DNA from: Promethearchaeota archaeon
Lineage (GTDB): Archaea; Asgardarchaeota; Lokiarchaeia; Sigynarchaeales; SOKP01
Direction: 5' to 3'
DNA: 10,232 nt
Assembly (NCBI GenBank): GCA_016839655.1
Contig: JAEOTW010000282.1
Coordinates: forward strand, 1 to 10,232
Shown: positions 1 to 7,410 of the stretch, one piece after another
How the letters are laid out: every line of letters starts with the position of its first letter
Numbering within the stretch: position 1 is the first letter of the stretch
Made by a program: the position numbers and the translations under genes
The notes under the pieces: model-generated
Databases searched by the model: none
Told to the model about the DNA's origin: nothing
What the model saw: only the letters and a program-made list of their open reading frames with translations

Positions 1-20
1 ATTAACACGAAATTTCAATT

Positions 21-1310
21 CTAAATTTGAGACGTTTTTAAAATCGGTAAAACTGAGGGACCGTTAGGTAAAATTAGTATAGACGCATTAGGACCATATT
101 TTTTTACACAATTTTCAATTGCTTCTTCAACGGTTTTAGCATATTTTAACCCGACATTACCAATTTCATCTTCATTTAAACTTGATATTATGAAGATATC
201 TGAATTCATAAGTATTCTGGTTAAAATTTGAATTTCCCATTGATCAGGGACCACGACTTCCTTGTTTAAAATTTTTTGATGGATTTCACTTGGTTTTATA
301 CCAGAATATATCAACTCTTTAAACATATCTTGTCCTATCCCAATGCCTTCAATGCATTCATTTACAGCAATTATAGAACCCCCTTTTTTCACAGCCATTT
401 CTCCAATTGCCATACTCTTTACTGCTTGGTATAAGTTAAGGTCTAGTGGATATCCTCCATTCCCACATATTACTATATCATATAATTCCTTTATTTCTCT
501 GAAAATATGATTTTTCTGGTATTCAACCAACTTTTCATGAGCTTTAATGAGGTCTCCAGCAACTATTTGAACAATTTCATGTTTTTCATTAATACATACA
601 TTGACAATAAAATCAACGCCTACGAGATTAGAGATTTCAATAGCTTGAGTATGCAAGGGATTATTACTATAAATCCCGAAACGAGTAGATTTTGAATTGA
701 TCTTTTCAGCGGAATGATTGTTTTGGATTGTTTCTGCCCCTGAAATACCAGGAACTATAGATTTACGGCCTCCTGAAAATCCAAAAAAGAAATGAGGTTC
801 AACATAACCTGTTAAAATCTTTAGATCAGCAGTATAATAATGCTTATTAACTAGTATGGGAACATCATCATTTGTTATTCCTATTTGAATCAAAGACTCT
901 TTATCCATAGCATTATGATTAATTACTCGTAGTCTGCCATGTAAGTTTTTTCCTAAAATACACTGTAATTCATCATCATTTGAAGGACGATGCAGTCCTG
1001 TAGCAATCAAGATTGTTATTTGATTATCTTTAATTCCATATGCGTTTAACTCCTCAATTAAAGCTTCGAGAATTAGATTCGAGGGAACAGGTCTAGTATG
1101 GTCATTTGAAACAATACAAATTGTTTTCAAATTACTCTTACTATTAATTATATCTTTAAGAGGTATACACCCAACTGGTCTATTAATTTTTTCTTTGATT
1201 TTTTTTTTAGGATTTTCAATAGGAGGTTGTTCTAAAGGTTTAAAGAGAGTTGTTTTCCATTTTGGGTCTAATTTTATTTCAATGCCTTCTTTTCCATAAT
1301 CAAATCTCAT
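21..1310 (-). CDS. larA: LarA-family nickel-pincer 2-hydroxyacid racemase (lactate racemase-like)
   Basis: The 429-residue product has the usual full length of LarA, a cytoplasmic enzyme that racemises lactate by hydride transfer to a covalently bound nickel-pincer nucleotide. The key residues align within one position of the Lactobacillus plantarum enzyme: D70 and R73 (NDHTRPVP), H107 (TGLH), H173 (EPH), K183 (GGRKS, the cofactor-attachment lysine), H199 (NHS, the nickel ligand), and Q295/K298 in the C-terminal half. All catalytic positions are intact, so it should be active if the cofactor is supplied. The cofactor-making larB, larC and larE genes are not in the window. The ATG start overlaps the stop of the upstream FAD oxidase by four bases (ATGA), implying translational coupling. 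LarA homologues act on several 2-hydroxyacids (lactate, malate, aryl-lactates), so the substrate is inferred from the partner gene and is not certain. Confidence 0.93.
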   Translation of the reverse strand: MRFDYGKEGIEIKLDPKWKTTLFKPLEQPPIENPKKKIKEKINRPVGCIPLKDIINSKSNLKTICIVSNDHTRPVPSNLILEALIEELNAYGIKDNQITILIATGLHRPSNDDELQCILGKNLHGRLRVINHNAMDKESLIQIGITNDDVPILVNKHYYTADLKILTGYVEPHFFFGFSGGRKSIVPGISGAETIQNNHSAEKINSKSTRFGIYSNNPLHTQAIEISNLVGVDFIVNVCINEKHEIVQIVAGDLIKAHEKLVEYQKNHIFREIKELYDIVICGNGGYPLDLNLYQAVKSMAIGEMAVKKGGSIIAVNECIEGIGIGQDMFKELIYSGIKPSEIHQKILNKEVVVPDQWEIQILTRILMNSDIFIISSLNEDEIGNVGLKYAKTVEEAIENCVKKYGPNASILILPNGPSVLPILKTSQI

Positions 1311-3052
1311 GATTTCTCACTGCCTTCATGAATTATTTCTCGAGCTTTTTCAAAAATTTCAATAGTATTCACACCAGCAGGACATTTGGTTTGACAGAGC
1401 CCACATAAAGTACACGCATGAAATACATCAATTATTAAATCAGTTAACTCCAAATCTCCATGGACTAATCCATTTAATAGGCATAAACGTCCTCTTGGAC
1501 TATATGTTTCTAAAGAATAAATCAACCTTGAAGGACAAGTTATACAAAAGCCACATCTCATACATTTCAATTCTAATATTCCGTTAGATTGTTCTTTTAG
1601 AGAGCGGCTAATATTTGGACTATGAATCTCTCGAAGATCACCCTTTCCAATCCCAGGATTTAAGATCATATTAGGATCATAGAATTTCTTAATCTGCGAC
1701 ATCAATTCAATTACATTTGAGTTATATTCTAATTCAAGATATGGGGTTTTAATTTTACCTATTCCATGTTCACCTGTAATTGATCCTCCTGCAGGTATTA
1801 TAATCTCTTTGTATAAATAATCTATAGCTTTCTTGAAATCTTTTACATCTTGTTCATCGTTTTCATTAAAAAGAAATGTAGGATGTAAGTTTCCCTCCAT
1901 ATGACAGATTATTGCTACTAATAAATTTTTAGCATTAATTTTTTTAGGTATATTTTCGATCTTTTTAATAACTTCAGAAAATTTTGAAATTTGAATGGTA
2001 CAATCTTCGACACACGTATTAGGTCTGATTCGTGAAAGTGCCGGGAGATTAGCTTTTCTTGCTAAGATTAGTCTTTCTCTTTCAACTTCTGTTGATGCAA
2101 TTCTATTATAAATTGGATTTTTTTGAATAATGATATCAAACATGACGGAGAATGATTCATCGACCTCAATTTCAGAGTTTCCATCAACTTCAGCAAGTAA
2201 AACATATCCATGTGGAAAATCAAAGAATTCTCCACCTAAAAACTCTGTAACTGCATTTAAAATGATTTTATCCATAAATTCTAATAAATTTGGGATAATT
2301 CCTCTTCTTCTTATCTCTAAAACAGCTTCCTTTAAATTATCAACATTATCAAAAATAAACAAACCTAATTTCCGAGTTTTTGGTAACGGGCGAATTCTTA
2401 AACCTATCTTTGTTATAACTCCTAATGTGCCTTCAGAACCGATAAAGAGATCTTTTATATTATATGATGACACTGATTTTAAAACATTTGCCCCTAGATT
2501 CAAGATTCTTCCATCTGATAATACAACTTCCAAATACAAGACGTAATTTTTCGTAACCCCATACTTGAACGCTTGAATCCCACCAGCATTACTTGCTACC
2601 ATTCCTCCTATAGTTGCAACAGAACTAGATCCGGGATCTGGAGGAAAGAAGTATCCATATGGTTTAAGAATTTCATTTAACTCATCACAAATTACTCCAG
2701 GTTCAACCTCAACTAAATTATTTTCAATGTCTACTTTCAATATTTCATTCATTTGACTTAAATCTAAAATAATCCCGCCATAAGGACTTAATGAGCCGGA
2801 TGATAAACTTGTACCACTTCCTCTAGGAGTTACTGGAATCATATTCTTATTGGCTAAAATAAGAATTTCAGAAACTTGACTTGAGTCTTGTGGGATTAAT
2901 ATTAATTCTGGAATCCACTCTTTATTAAAAATGGATCCTCCAAAAGCATATGTGTATCTTACTTCATAATCATCAAAAAAAGCTTTTTCTCCTACAATTC
3001 TCTTGAATTTTTTCAATAAAGGACTGGAGATTTTGTTATAATTAGGTTCCAT
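1307..3052 (-). CDS. glcD: GlcD-type FAD-linked 2-hydroxyacid (D-lactate/glycolate) dehydrogenase fused to a two-cluster ferredoxin domain
   Basis: Numbered from a TTG at 3058, residues ~48-225 are the FAD_binding_4 domain (PRGSGTSLSSGS at 79-90, GSEGTLG at 207-213). Residues ~226-470 are the FAD-oxidase C domain (GNLHP at 389-393, GEHGIG at 429-434, NPG at 467-469). Residues ~495-570 carry two Fe-S motifs, CMRCGFCITCP and CTLCGLCQTKCP, like the N-terminus of GlcF. The family oxidises D-2-hydroxyacids to 2-oxoacids; here electrons would pass from FAD to the clusters and then to an unknown acceptor. There is no membrane segment. An ATG at codon 3 (3052) is preferred over the TTG at 3058 because neither has a clear ribosome site and ATG is the stronger codon. 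It is first in the operon with the LarA gene, which fits a lactate racemase/D-lactate dehydrogenase pair. Two conserved metal-binding motifs are each one residue short (see findings). D-lactate, glycolate and other hydroxyacids all remain possible. Confidence 0.88.
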   Translation of the reverse strand: MEPNYNKISSPLLKKFKRIVGEKAFFDDYEVRYTYAFGGSIFNKEWIPELILIPQDSSQVSEILILANKNMIPVTPRGSGTSLSSGSLSPYGGIILDLSQMNEILKVDIENNLVEVEPGVICDELNEILKPYGYFFPPDPGSSSVATIGGMVASNAGGIQAFKYGVTKNYVLYLEVVLSDGRILNLGANVLKSVSSYNIKDLFIGSEGTLGVITKIGLRIRPLPKTRKLGLFIFDNVDNLKEAVLEIRRRGIIPNLLEFMDKIILNAVTEFLGGEFFDFPHGYVLLAEVDGNSEIEVDESFSVMFDIIIQKNPIYNRIASTEVERERLILARKANLPALSRIRPNTCVEDCTIQISKFSEVIKKIENIPKKINAKNLLVAIICHMEGNLHPTFLFNENDEQDVKDFKKAIDYLYKEIIIPAGGSITGEHGIGKIKTPYLELEYNSNVIELMSQIKKFYDPNMILNPGIGKGDLREIHSPNISRSLKEQSNGILELKCMRCGFCITCPSRLIYSLETYSPRGRLCLLNGLVHGDLELTDLIIDVFHACTLCGLCQTKCPAGVNTIEIFEKAREIIHEGSEKS

Positions 3053-3100
3053 CTTCAATATTTTATATTGCGTCGTTATAATATTTTGGTAAAGGACTAT

Positions 3101-3110
3101 AGATATATTT
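3101..3110 (-). promoter_or_regulatory. candidate TATA box for the FAD oxidase-larA operon
   Basis: On the minus strand this reads AAATATATCT, preceded by GGTAAGAATA, which could serve as a BRE. It lies about 50 bases before the ATG at 3052, leaving a leader of about 25-30 bases if transcription starts 25 bases downstream. It is a sequence match in an AT-rich spacer only. Confidence 0.4.
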
Positions 3111-3123
3111 TATTCTTACCAAA

Positions 3124-3134
3124 TTATATAAAAA
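3124..3134 (+). promoter_or_regulatory. candidate TATA box for the longin-like gene
   Basis: TTATATAAAAA lies about 40 bases before the TTG at 3168 and back to back with the candidate promoter of the minus-strand operon. A second A/T-rich box at about 3153-3166 is an alternative if the true start is further in. Weak evidence in an AT-rich spacer. Confidence 0.35.
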
Positions 3135-3167
3135 ATTTATGAAATCCTAATTTTAATAAATAAATTC

Positions 3168-3602
3168 TTGTATCATAAATATGATAATAAAAAATTACCT
3201 ATAGTGGTATTTTTGGCAAAAATTTTAAGAGATCTATGGATTTTAACTGAAAGTGGATTGACAGTATTTAACCGGGTTACTAATTCAAAAATGGGATCAC
3301 AAGTTTTTGGTGGGCTAATGATTGCATTAAATACATACGCGGAAACTCTTACTGAGGGGGGACTTTCAAATTTTGAATTGAGTAGCGTTCGTTTCAGTAT
3401 CTTTAAGAAGAACCATTATATTTTTGTAGCAAATTCATCTAAAAAAATTAAGGATAAGAAGGTCTTAAATGAACTAAAAAAGATTTCAGAAAAGTTTTTT
3501 AAAGTATATGATGATAAGGTTTTGAAAAATTTCAGTCATAATATTCGTGTTTTTAAAGATTTTGAGAATTATATAATTGATTCTTTTGTGGAATCTAACT
3601 AA
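3168..3602 (+). CDS. small longin/roadblock-like (profilin-like fold) protein, function unknown
   Basis: 144 residues from a TTG, with no signal peptide or membrane segment. The predicted order of elements is a strand pair (LWILTESGLTVFNR, 23-36), a helix (44-62), a three-strand segment (67-89, with FELSSVRFSIF and YIFVANSS) and long charged helices (95-125). This is the beta-beta-alpha-beta-beta-beta-alpha order of longin and roadblock domains. From memory, proteins with LRDLWILTESG and a GGLSNFEL-like segment are common in Asgard archaea, where longin and roadblock proteins are expanded and proposed to work with small GTPases. The function here is inference from fold pattern. The start is unclear: TTG 3168 has no ribosome site, and GTG 3204 or TTG 3213 would begin just before the conserved part. 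A different small profilin-like fold is possible. Confidence 0.7.
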   Translation: MYHKYDNKKLPIVVFLAKILRDLWILTESGLTVFNRVTNSKMGSQVFGGLMIALNTYAETLTEGGLSNFELSSVRFSIFKKNHYIFVANSSKKIKDKKVLNELKKISEKFFKVYDDKVLKNFSHNIRVFKDFENYIIDSFVESN

Positions 3603-3642
3603 GAAATTTAGAATTCTTTGATTTATTTTGAAATCTTATCAA

Positions 3643-3649
3643 TTTTTTT
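3643..3649 (+). terminator. oligo-T terminator after the longin-like gene
   Basis: A run of seven T sits 40 bases past the stop at 3602, in a 129-base spacer before the next gene. Archaeal transcription commonly stops at such runs without a hairpin, and I see no strong stem before it. Confidence 0.4.
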
Positions 3650-3731
3650 CTATAATCGAAAGAAATTTAAGATTGATTTGATTTTTTATTCATGATAAAC
3701 AAAATTTGCCATTACTAAAAGGAATAAAAAA

Positions 3732-4052
3732 ATGAGACAAGAGGACAACAATGAATCTGCTGATAAGGCAGAATTTAAAGAACTTCAATTTATTAATAAG
3801 AAAAAGCAATTATTTTCAAATCATTTAAATAATATGATTAGTAATCTTTCTACTCCAAGATTTTTAGGTTCAATTCACATGAAAAATGCAAACTCTCCTA
3901 ATAATTCTATTGAAAACTTGGTGGAAAGTGAATTACAATTAAAGACAACAAAAGCACTAAAAAGCACATTATTTAATCCAGTAACAAAGGTTCTTATAAT
4001 ATTGGCTATTGTGTTTAACCTAATATGGTTCCTTTTTGCTACTATTTTGTAG
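3732..4052 (+). CDS. small tail-anchored-like membrane protein, function unknown
   Basis: 106 residues. Positions 1-83 are polar and rich in Asn, Lys, Glu and Ser, with no recognised domain. Positions 86-106 (KVLIILAIVFNLIWFLFATI) form one hydrophobic segment that ends at the C-terminus. Basic residues just before it (K71, K74, K77, K86) predict a cytoplasmic N-terminal part, which is the tail-anchored topology. The start is ATG with a weak AAAGGA ribosome site about nine bases upstream. It lies 129 bases after the longin-like gene on the same strand, so the two may be functionally related, although the T-run between them argues for separate transcripts. An overlapping minus-strand frame is less likely because it lacks a ribosome site. 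I do not recognise the family. Confidence 0.6.
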   Translation: MRQEDNNESADKAEFKELQFINKKKQLFSNHLNNMISNLSTPRFLGSIHMKNANSPNNSIENLVESELQLKTTKALKSTLFNPVTKVLIILAIVFNLIWFLFATIL

Positions 4053-4130
4053 AGAAATAAAATAAATCGAATAGAAAAAACTGATTTTCTCTCTAACAAA
4101 TTTAAAAGTATTTATATTTTTTAAGATTAG

Positions 4131-4140
4131 ATTTAAATAT
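4131..4140 (+). promoter_or_regulatory. candidate TATA box for the GlpA-like operon
   Basis: ATTTAAATAT lies about 50 bases before the TTG start at 4191, which puts transcription start near 4160-4165 and the ribosome site inside a short leader. A second A/T-rich stretch, TTTATATTTT at 4111-4120, is an alternative. Confidence 0.4.
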
Positions 4141-4173
4141 CCATTTTAGATGTTTTAATAAAAAATATACTAA

Positions 4174-4180
4174 GGAAGGT
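4174..4180 (+). promoter_or_regulatory. ribosome binding site that fixes the TTG start at 4191
   Basis: GGAAGGT lies ten bases before TTG 4191. No in-frame start codon lies in the 25 bases upstream, and the protein begins directly with its FAD-binding strand (IYDVIIIGGG), so the TTG is well supported. Confidence 0.7.
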
Positions 4181-4190
4181 TAGTGTTTAC

Positions 4191-5660
4191 TTGATTTATG
4201 ATGTAATTATTATTGGAGGCGGTGTGACGGGGTGTTGTATTGCCCGTACGCTTTCAAAATACGATTTAAAAGTATGTTTATTAGAAAAGGAAGCAGAAAT
4301 TGCATCTGGAACTACAAAAGCTAATTCTGGAGTAATACATGCAGGATATGCATCTTCAAGAGAATATGTTAAACGTTATTTATGTATTAGAGGGAATAAA
4401 TTATATTCTCAAGCAGCAGAGGAATTAAATTTTCCATTCAAGCGAATAGGTTCCTTTGTAGTTGCATTAGAGGATAATCAGATCGAAAAATTAGAAGAAG
4501 AAAGAAAAAAAGGTACTGAAGATGGGATTCCAGGTTTAGAAGTAATATTAGACAAAAAGAAAATAAAAGAATTGGAACCAAACTTAACAGATGAGGTTGT
4601 TGGGGTATTACATGCTCCCACGGGAGGACTTGCTAGCCCATATGAATTAACTTTTGCGTTGGCTGAAAATGCTGCTATGAATGGTGTAAAATTTTTTAGG
4701 AGCCATGAGACCGTTAAAATTAAACATCAAGATTATATTTTCACAGTTCGTACATATAAGGGCGAATTTCAGGGAAGGAATCTAATCAATGCTGCTGGAT
4801 TACATGCTGCAAGAATTTCCAAAATGTTAGGATTAGATTATTTTAGCATAATGCCAAGAAAAGGAGAGTATATTCTTTTTGATCGAAATGCAATTCAATT
4901 AAATAAAATATTATTTCCAATGGCAACTAAAGTATCAAAAGGAATATTAGTCTGTCCTACATTACATGGTAACACATTTGTTGGCCCAAATGCTCAAAAT
5001 TTAACTGATTTCGAAGATATCTCCACTACCACCGCGGGATTAAAAGAAATTTTAGACGGAGGGGTGAAATTAGTTCCTAACCTTCCGGTAAGAAGTTCAA
5101 TTAGAAATTTTGCGGGATTAAGAGCTGTTCCAGATACTTATGATTTTATAATTGATAATACAGATGTTTATGGCTTTCTAAATGTTGCGGGCATTTTATC
5201 ACCCGGTTTATCAGCAACATTTGCAATCGCAGAAAAAGTAGTCGAATTTCTCGAGTTATTAGGTGTAGAATTAAAAGAGAAGGAGGATTATAACCCAAAT
5301 AGGCCTAAACCCGAACGATTTAAAGACTTTACTAAAGAAGAACTCGATAAAAAAATACAAGAGGATCCCAGTTGGGGTAGAATTATATGTCGTTGTGAAA
5401 CAATTCCTGAAAAAGAAATAATTGATGCAATCCATGCTCCAGTTGGAGCTAATACAGTTGATGGAGTAAAATTTCGATGCAGACCTGGGATGGGGCGATG
5501 TCAAGGAGGTTTCTGTCGTCCACGCGTTATTGAGATCTTATCCAGAGAGCTAAATAAATCTTATGAGGAAATTACCAAGAAAGGGGAAGATACCAACTTT
5601 CTGCTTGGAAAAACTAAGGATTTCATATTGAAAAGTGAAAGAGGAGGGGCTTCAAGATGA
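4191..5660 (+). CDS. glpA: GlpA-like FAD-dependent glycerol-3-phosphate dehydrogenase with C-terminal BFD-type [2Fe-2S] domain
   Basis: 489 residues. Residues 1-355 are a DAO-family FAD fold: the dinucleotide motif IIIGGGVTG at 6-14, SGTTKANSG at 39-47 and IRNFAGLRAVPD at 304-315. Residues ~397-450 are a BFD-like Fer2 domain with C400, C402, C437 and C442 (CRC, then GMGRCQGGFC), expected to hold a [2Fe-2S] cluster; C430 is an extra cysteine nearby. This architecture is that of anaerobic glycerol-3-phosphate dehydrogenase, which oxidises sn-glycerol-3-phosphate to dihydroxyacetone phosphate. No signal peptide or membrane segment is seen, so it should be cytoplasmic or held by partners. The next gene overlaps by four bases (ATGA), and the same three-gene set lies near glycerol kinase in other thermophiles, as I recall. 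The substrate is inferred from family and context; a 2-hydroxyacid is an alternative for DAO enzymes of this type. Confidence 0.88.
   Translation: MIYDVIIIGGGVTGCCIARTLSKYDLKVCLLEKEAEIASGTTKANSGVIHAGYASSREYVKRYLCIRGNKLYSQAAEELNFPFKRIGSFVVALEDNQIEKLEEERKKGTEDGIPGLEVILDKKKIKELEPNLTDEVVGVLHAPTGGLASPYELTFALAENAAMNGVKFFRSHETVKIKHQDYIFTVRTYKGEFQGRNLINAAGLHAARISKMLGLDYFSIMPRKGEYILFDRNAIQLNKILFPMATKVSKGILVCPTLHGNTFVGPNAQNLTDFEDISTTTAGLKEILDGGVKLVPNLPVRSSIRNFAGLRAVPDTYDFIIDNTDVYGFLNVAGILSPGLSATFAIAEKVVEFLELLGVELKEKEDYNPNRPKPERFKDFTKEELDKKIQEDPSWGRIICRCETIPEKEIIDAIHAPVGANTVDGVKFRCRPGMGRCQGGFCRPRVIEILSRELNKSYEEITKKGEDTNFLLGKTKDFILKSERGGASR
5643..5649 (+). promoter_or_regulatory. strong ribosome binding site for the second cassette gene
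   Basis: GGAGGGG lies seven bases before ATG 5657, inside the last codons of the GlpA-like gene. With the ATGA overlap it allows both coupled and independent initiation. Confidence 0.75.
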
Positions 5661-6955
5661 AAAATTATGATGTAGATGTTGCTGTAATAGGTGGGGGATC
5701 AGCAGGTTTAGCTGCAGCTATTGTTGTTAAGAAGGCAGAACTTGATGTTTTAATTATAGAGAGGGATAAAGAATTAGGAGGAATTACGCTCCAATGCATT
5801 CATAATGGCTTTGGACTTCACGAGTTTGAAGAAGAATTGACAGGACCCGAATACGTTCAAAGATTCATAAATCAAGCAAAAGAATTAAATATACCTTATA
5901 AATTGGATACAATGGTTATTGAATTTACACCAAATAAAACTATCTATGCTGTAAATAAAGAAGAAGGATTAATTAAGATTACAGCAAAAGCTATTATTCT
6001 GGCAATGGGATGTCGTGAAAGAACTCGAGGTGCAATTAATATTCCCGGCTTTCGACCTGCAGGAATATATACTGCTGGACAAGCTCAAAGATTTGTTAAT
6101 ATCGAAGGATACTTACCTGGGAGAACTTATGTGATTTTAGGTAGTGGGGATATTGGTATGATAATGGCTCGTCGGCTAACCTGGGAAGGATGCCAAGTAA
6201 AAGCTGTAGTGGAAATTCAACCCTATGTAAGTGGATTAATAAGAAATGAAGTACAATGTTTAGAAGATTATGGAATTCCCTTGATAACCAGTTATACGGT
6301 CACAAAAATTCATGGAAAGGAAAGAGTCCAAGGTGTTACTATTTCAAAAGTAGATCGTAATTTTGATCGAGTTATTGGATCAGATAAATTTATTGAATGT
6401 GACTCTCTCCTGTTATCAGTGGGGTTGATTCCTGAAAATGAGTTAACAAGAGAAGCAGGAGCAGAAATCTCACAAATGGGAGGCCCCATTGTAGATAACA
6501 ATCTAGAAACGACAATTGATGGAGTTTTTGCATGTGGTAATGTTTTGCAAGTTCATGATTTAGTTGATTTAGTTACAGCAGAAGCAAAACGCGCAGGATT
6601 GAATGCCATCGAATATATTAGAGAAAAATTTAGTAAAGAAATTCAAAAAAAAGACCAAATAGTATGTAAAGCAGGCGAAAACGTCAATTACATAAAGCCT
6701 GATTTGATTAATCGAGTTGATTTATCAAAAGATATGATTTTTACGTTTAGAGTTAAACGACCAGATAGAAGACTTCTTATTCAATTCAAAGATGATAAAA
6801 ATAAGGTTGTTTACAAACGAAAGAGGAGATATGTTATTCCTAGCGAAATGATTGAAATTAAATTAAATTTAAGTGAACAACAAATAGATCCTGAATGTGA
6901 AACCTTGGAAATCGAAGTAATTCCTCGACCTGAGGTTTTAATTGAGGAAGATTAA
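5657..6955 (+). CDS. FAD-dependent NAD(P)-type oxidoreductase of the glycerol-3-phosphate dehydrogenase cassette
   Basis: 432 residues with a Pyr_redox_2 fold: FAD motif GGGSAG at 12-17, QCIHNGFG at 46-53, AMGCRERTRG at 116-125, a second dinucleotide motif GSGDIG at 162-167, and the FAD-closing DGVFACGNV at 288-296. There is no redox CxxC pair as in thioredoxin or lipoamide reductases; C47 is the only cysteine in the N-terminal FAD part. Residues ~325-432 form an extra charged C-terminal domain with no recognised family. It is the second gene of the cassette, likely moving electrons between the dehydrogenase FAD/Fe-S centres and a nicotinamide or other carrier, in place of bacterial GlpB. In Thermococcales the matching gene is labelled an NADH oxidase, as far as I recall. 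The electron acceptor cannot be read from the sequence. Confidence 0.85.
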   Translation: MKNYDVDVAVIGGGSAGLAAAIVVKKAELDVLIIERDKELGGITLQCIHNGFGLHEFEEELTGPEYVQRFINQAKELNIPYKLDTMVIEFTPNKTIYAVNKEEGLIKITAKAIILAMGCRERTRGAINIPGFRPAGIYTAGQAQRFVNIEGYLPGRTYVILGSGDIGMIMARRLTWEGCQVKAVVEIQPYVSGLIRNEVQCLEDYGIPLITSYTVTKIHGKERVQGVTISKVDRNFDRVIGSDKFIECDSLLLSVGLIPENELTREAGAEISQMGGPIVDNNLETTIDGVFACGNVLQVHDLVDLVTAEAKRAGLNAIEYIREKFSKEIQKKDQIVCKAGENVNYIKPDLINRVDLSKDMIFTFRVKRPDRRLLIQFKDDKNKVVYKRKRRYVIPSEMIEIKLNLSEQQIDPECETLEIEVIPRPEVLIEED

Positions 6956-6964
6956 TAAAAAAAA

Positions 6965-6970
6965 GAGGTG
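6965..6970 (+). promoter_or_regulatory. ribosome binding site that sets the DUF1667 start at 6978
   Basis: GAGGTG lies seven bases before ATG 6978. The frame is open upstream to a TTG at 6942, but that codon lies inside the previous gene and has no such site, so 6978 is chosen. Confidence 0.7.
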
Positions 6971-6977
6971 TTCAGAA

Positions 6978-7376
6978 ATGTCAACAGAATCTAATGAAAT
7001 TGAATTTCCTGAAGGTTTTAAGGATATAAGATGCATTATTTGTCCAACAGGTTGCCTTGTACATGTCGAAAACGTTAATGGAGAACTAATTATTGAAGGC
7101 CATTCCTGTAAAAGAGGGGAAGAATATGCTCGAGAAGAATTTGTTGCTCCAAAAAGAATTCTTACTACAACTCTGCAAGTAGAAAACGGATTTTTACCTT
7201 TGGTACCTGTGAGATCAGAAAAACCGCTTCCAAAAGAGCGATTGAAGGATACTCTTAAAGAAATCGCGAAAGTAAAAATTAAAGCGCCTATAAAAATGGG
7301 AGATATTCTGATAGAAAATGTTTTAGGACTTAGTGTTAATATTATAGCAAGCAGGGATTTACCAAGAATAAATTAA
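6978..7376 (+). CDS. DUF1667 small Fe-S-type subunit of the glycerol-3-phosphate dehydrogenase cassette
   Basis: 132 residues. Four cysteines near the N-terminus, C19, C22, C26 and C44 (CIICPTGC, then CKRG), have the spacing seen in the [4Fe-4S] domain at the front of molybdopterin oxidoreductases, but no molybdopterin domain follows. Residues 57-132 (VAPKRILTTTLQV onward) are the conserved C-terminal part of DUF1667. It is the last gene of the cassette, 22 bases after the previous stop. The likely role is a small electron-transfer subunit carrying a [4Fe-4S] cluster, taking the place of bacterial GlpC. The cluster is inferred from cysteine spacing, and the family has no firmly known function that I can recall. 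Confidence 0.85.
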   Translation: MSTESNEIEFPEGFKDIRCIICPTGCLVHVENVNGELIIEGHSCKRGEEYAREEFVAPKRILTTTLQVENGFLPLVPVRSEKPLPKERLKDTLKEIAKVKIKAPIKMGDILIENVLGLSVNIIASRDLPRIN

Positions 7377-7410
7377 TAACAATTTATGAGCCGTAAAAAT
7401 CTACTCCATT

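Noticed and set aside
2130..2546. Plus-strand frame of 138 codons inside the FAD oxidase gene
   Set aside because: It is antisense to a well-conserved coding region (FAD_binding_4 and FAD-oxidase C) and has Ser/Thr/Lys/Pro-rich composition without a domain.
4073..4090. AGAAAA/TTTTCT stem after the tail-anchored-like gene
   Set aside because: A 6-base AT-rich stem without a following T-run is too weak to call a terminator.
3875..4099. Minus-strand frame of 74 codons across the tail-anchored-like gene
   Set aside because: It has no ribosome site, and its hydrophobic content mirrors the plus-strand segment; the plus-strand gene has a better start and sensible topology.
4127..4134. Recurring TTAGATT(T/A) near three promoters (4127, 9309, 9849)
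   Set aside because: An eight-base AT-rich word is expected repeatedly by chance in this composition.
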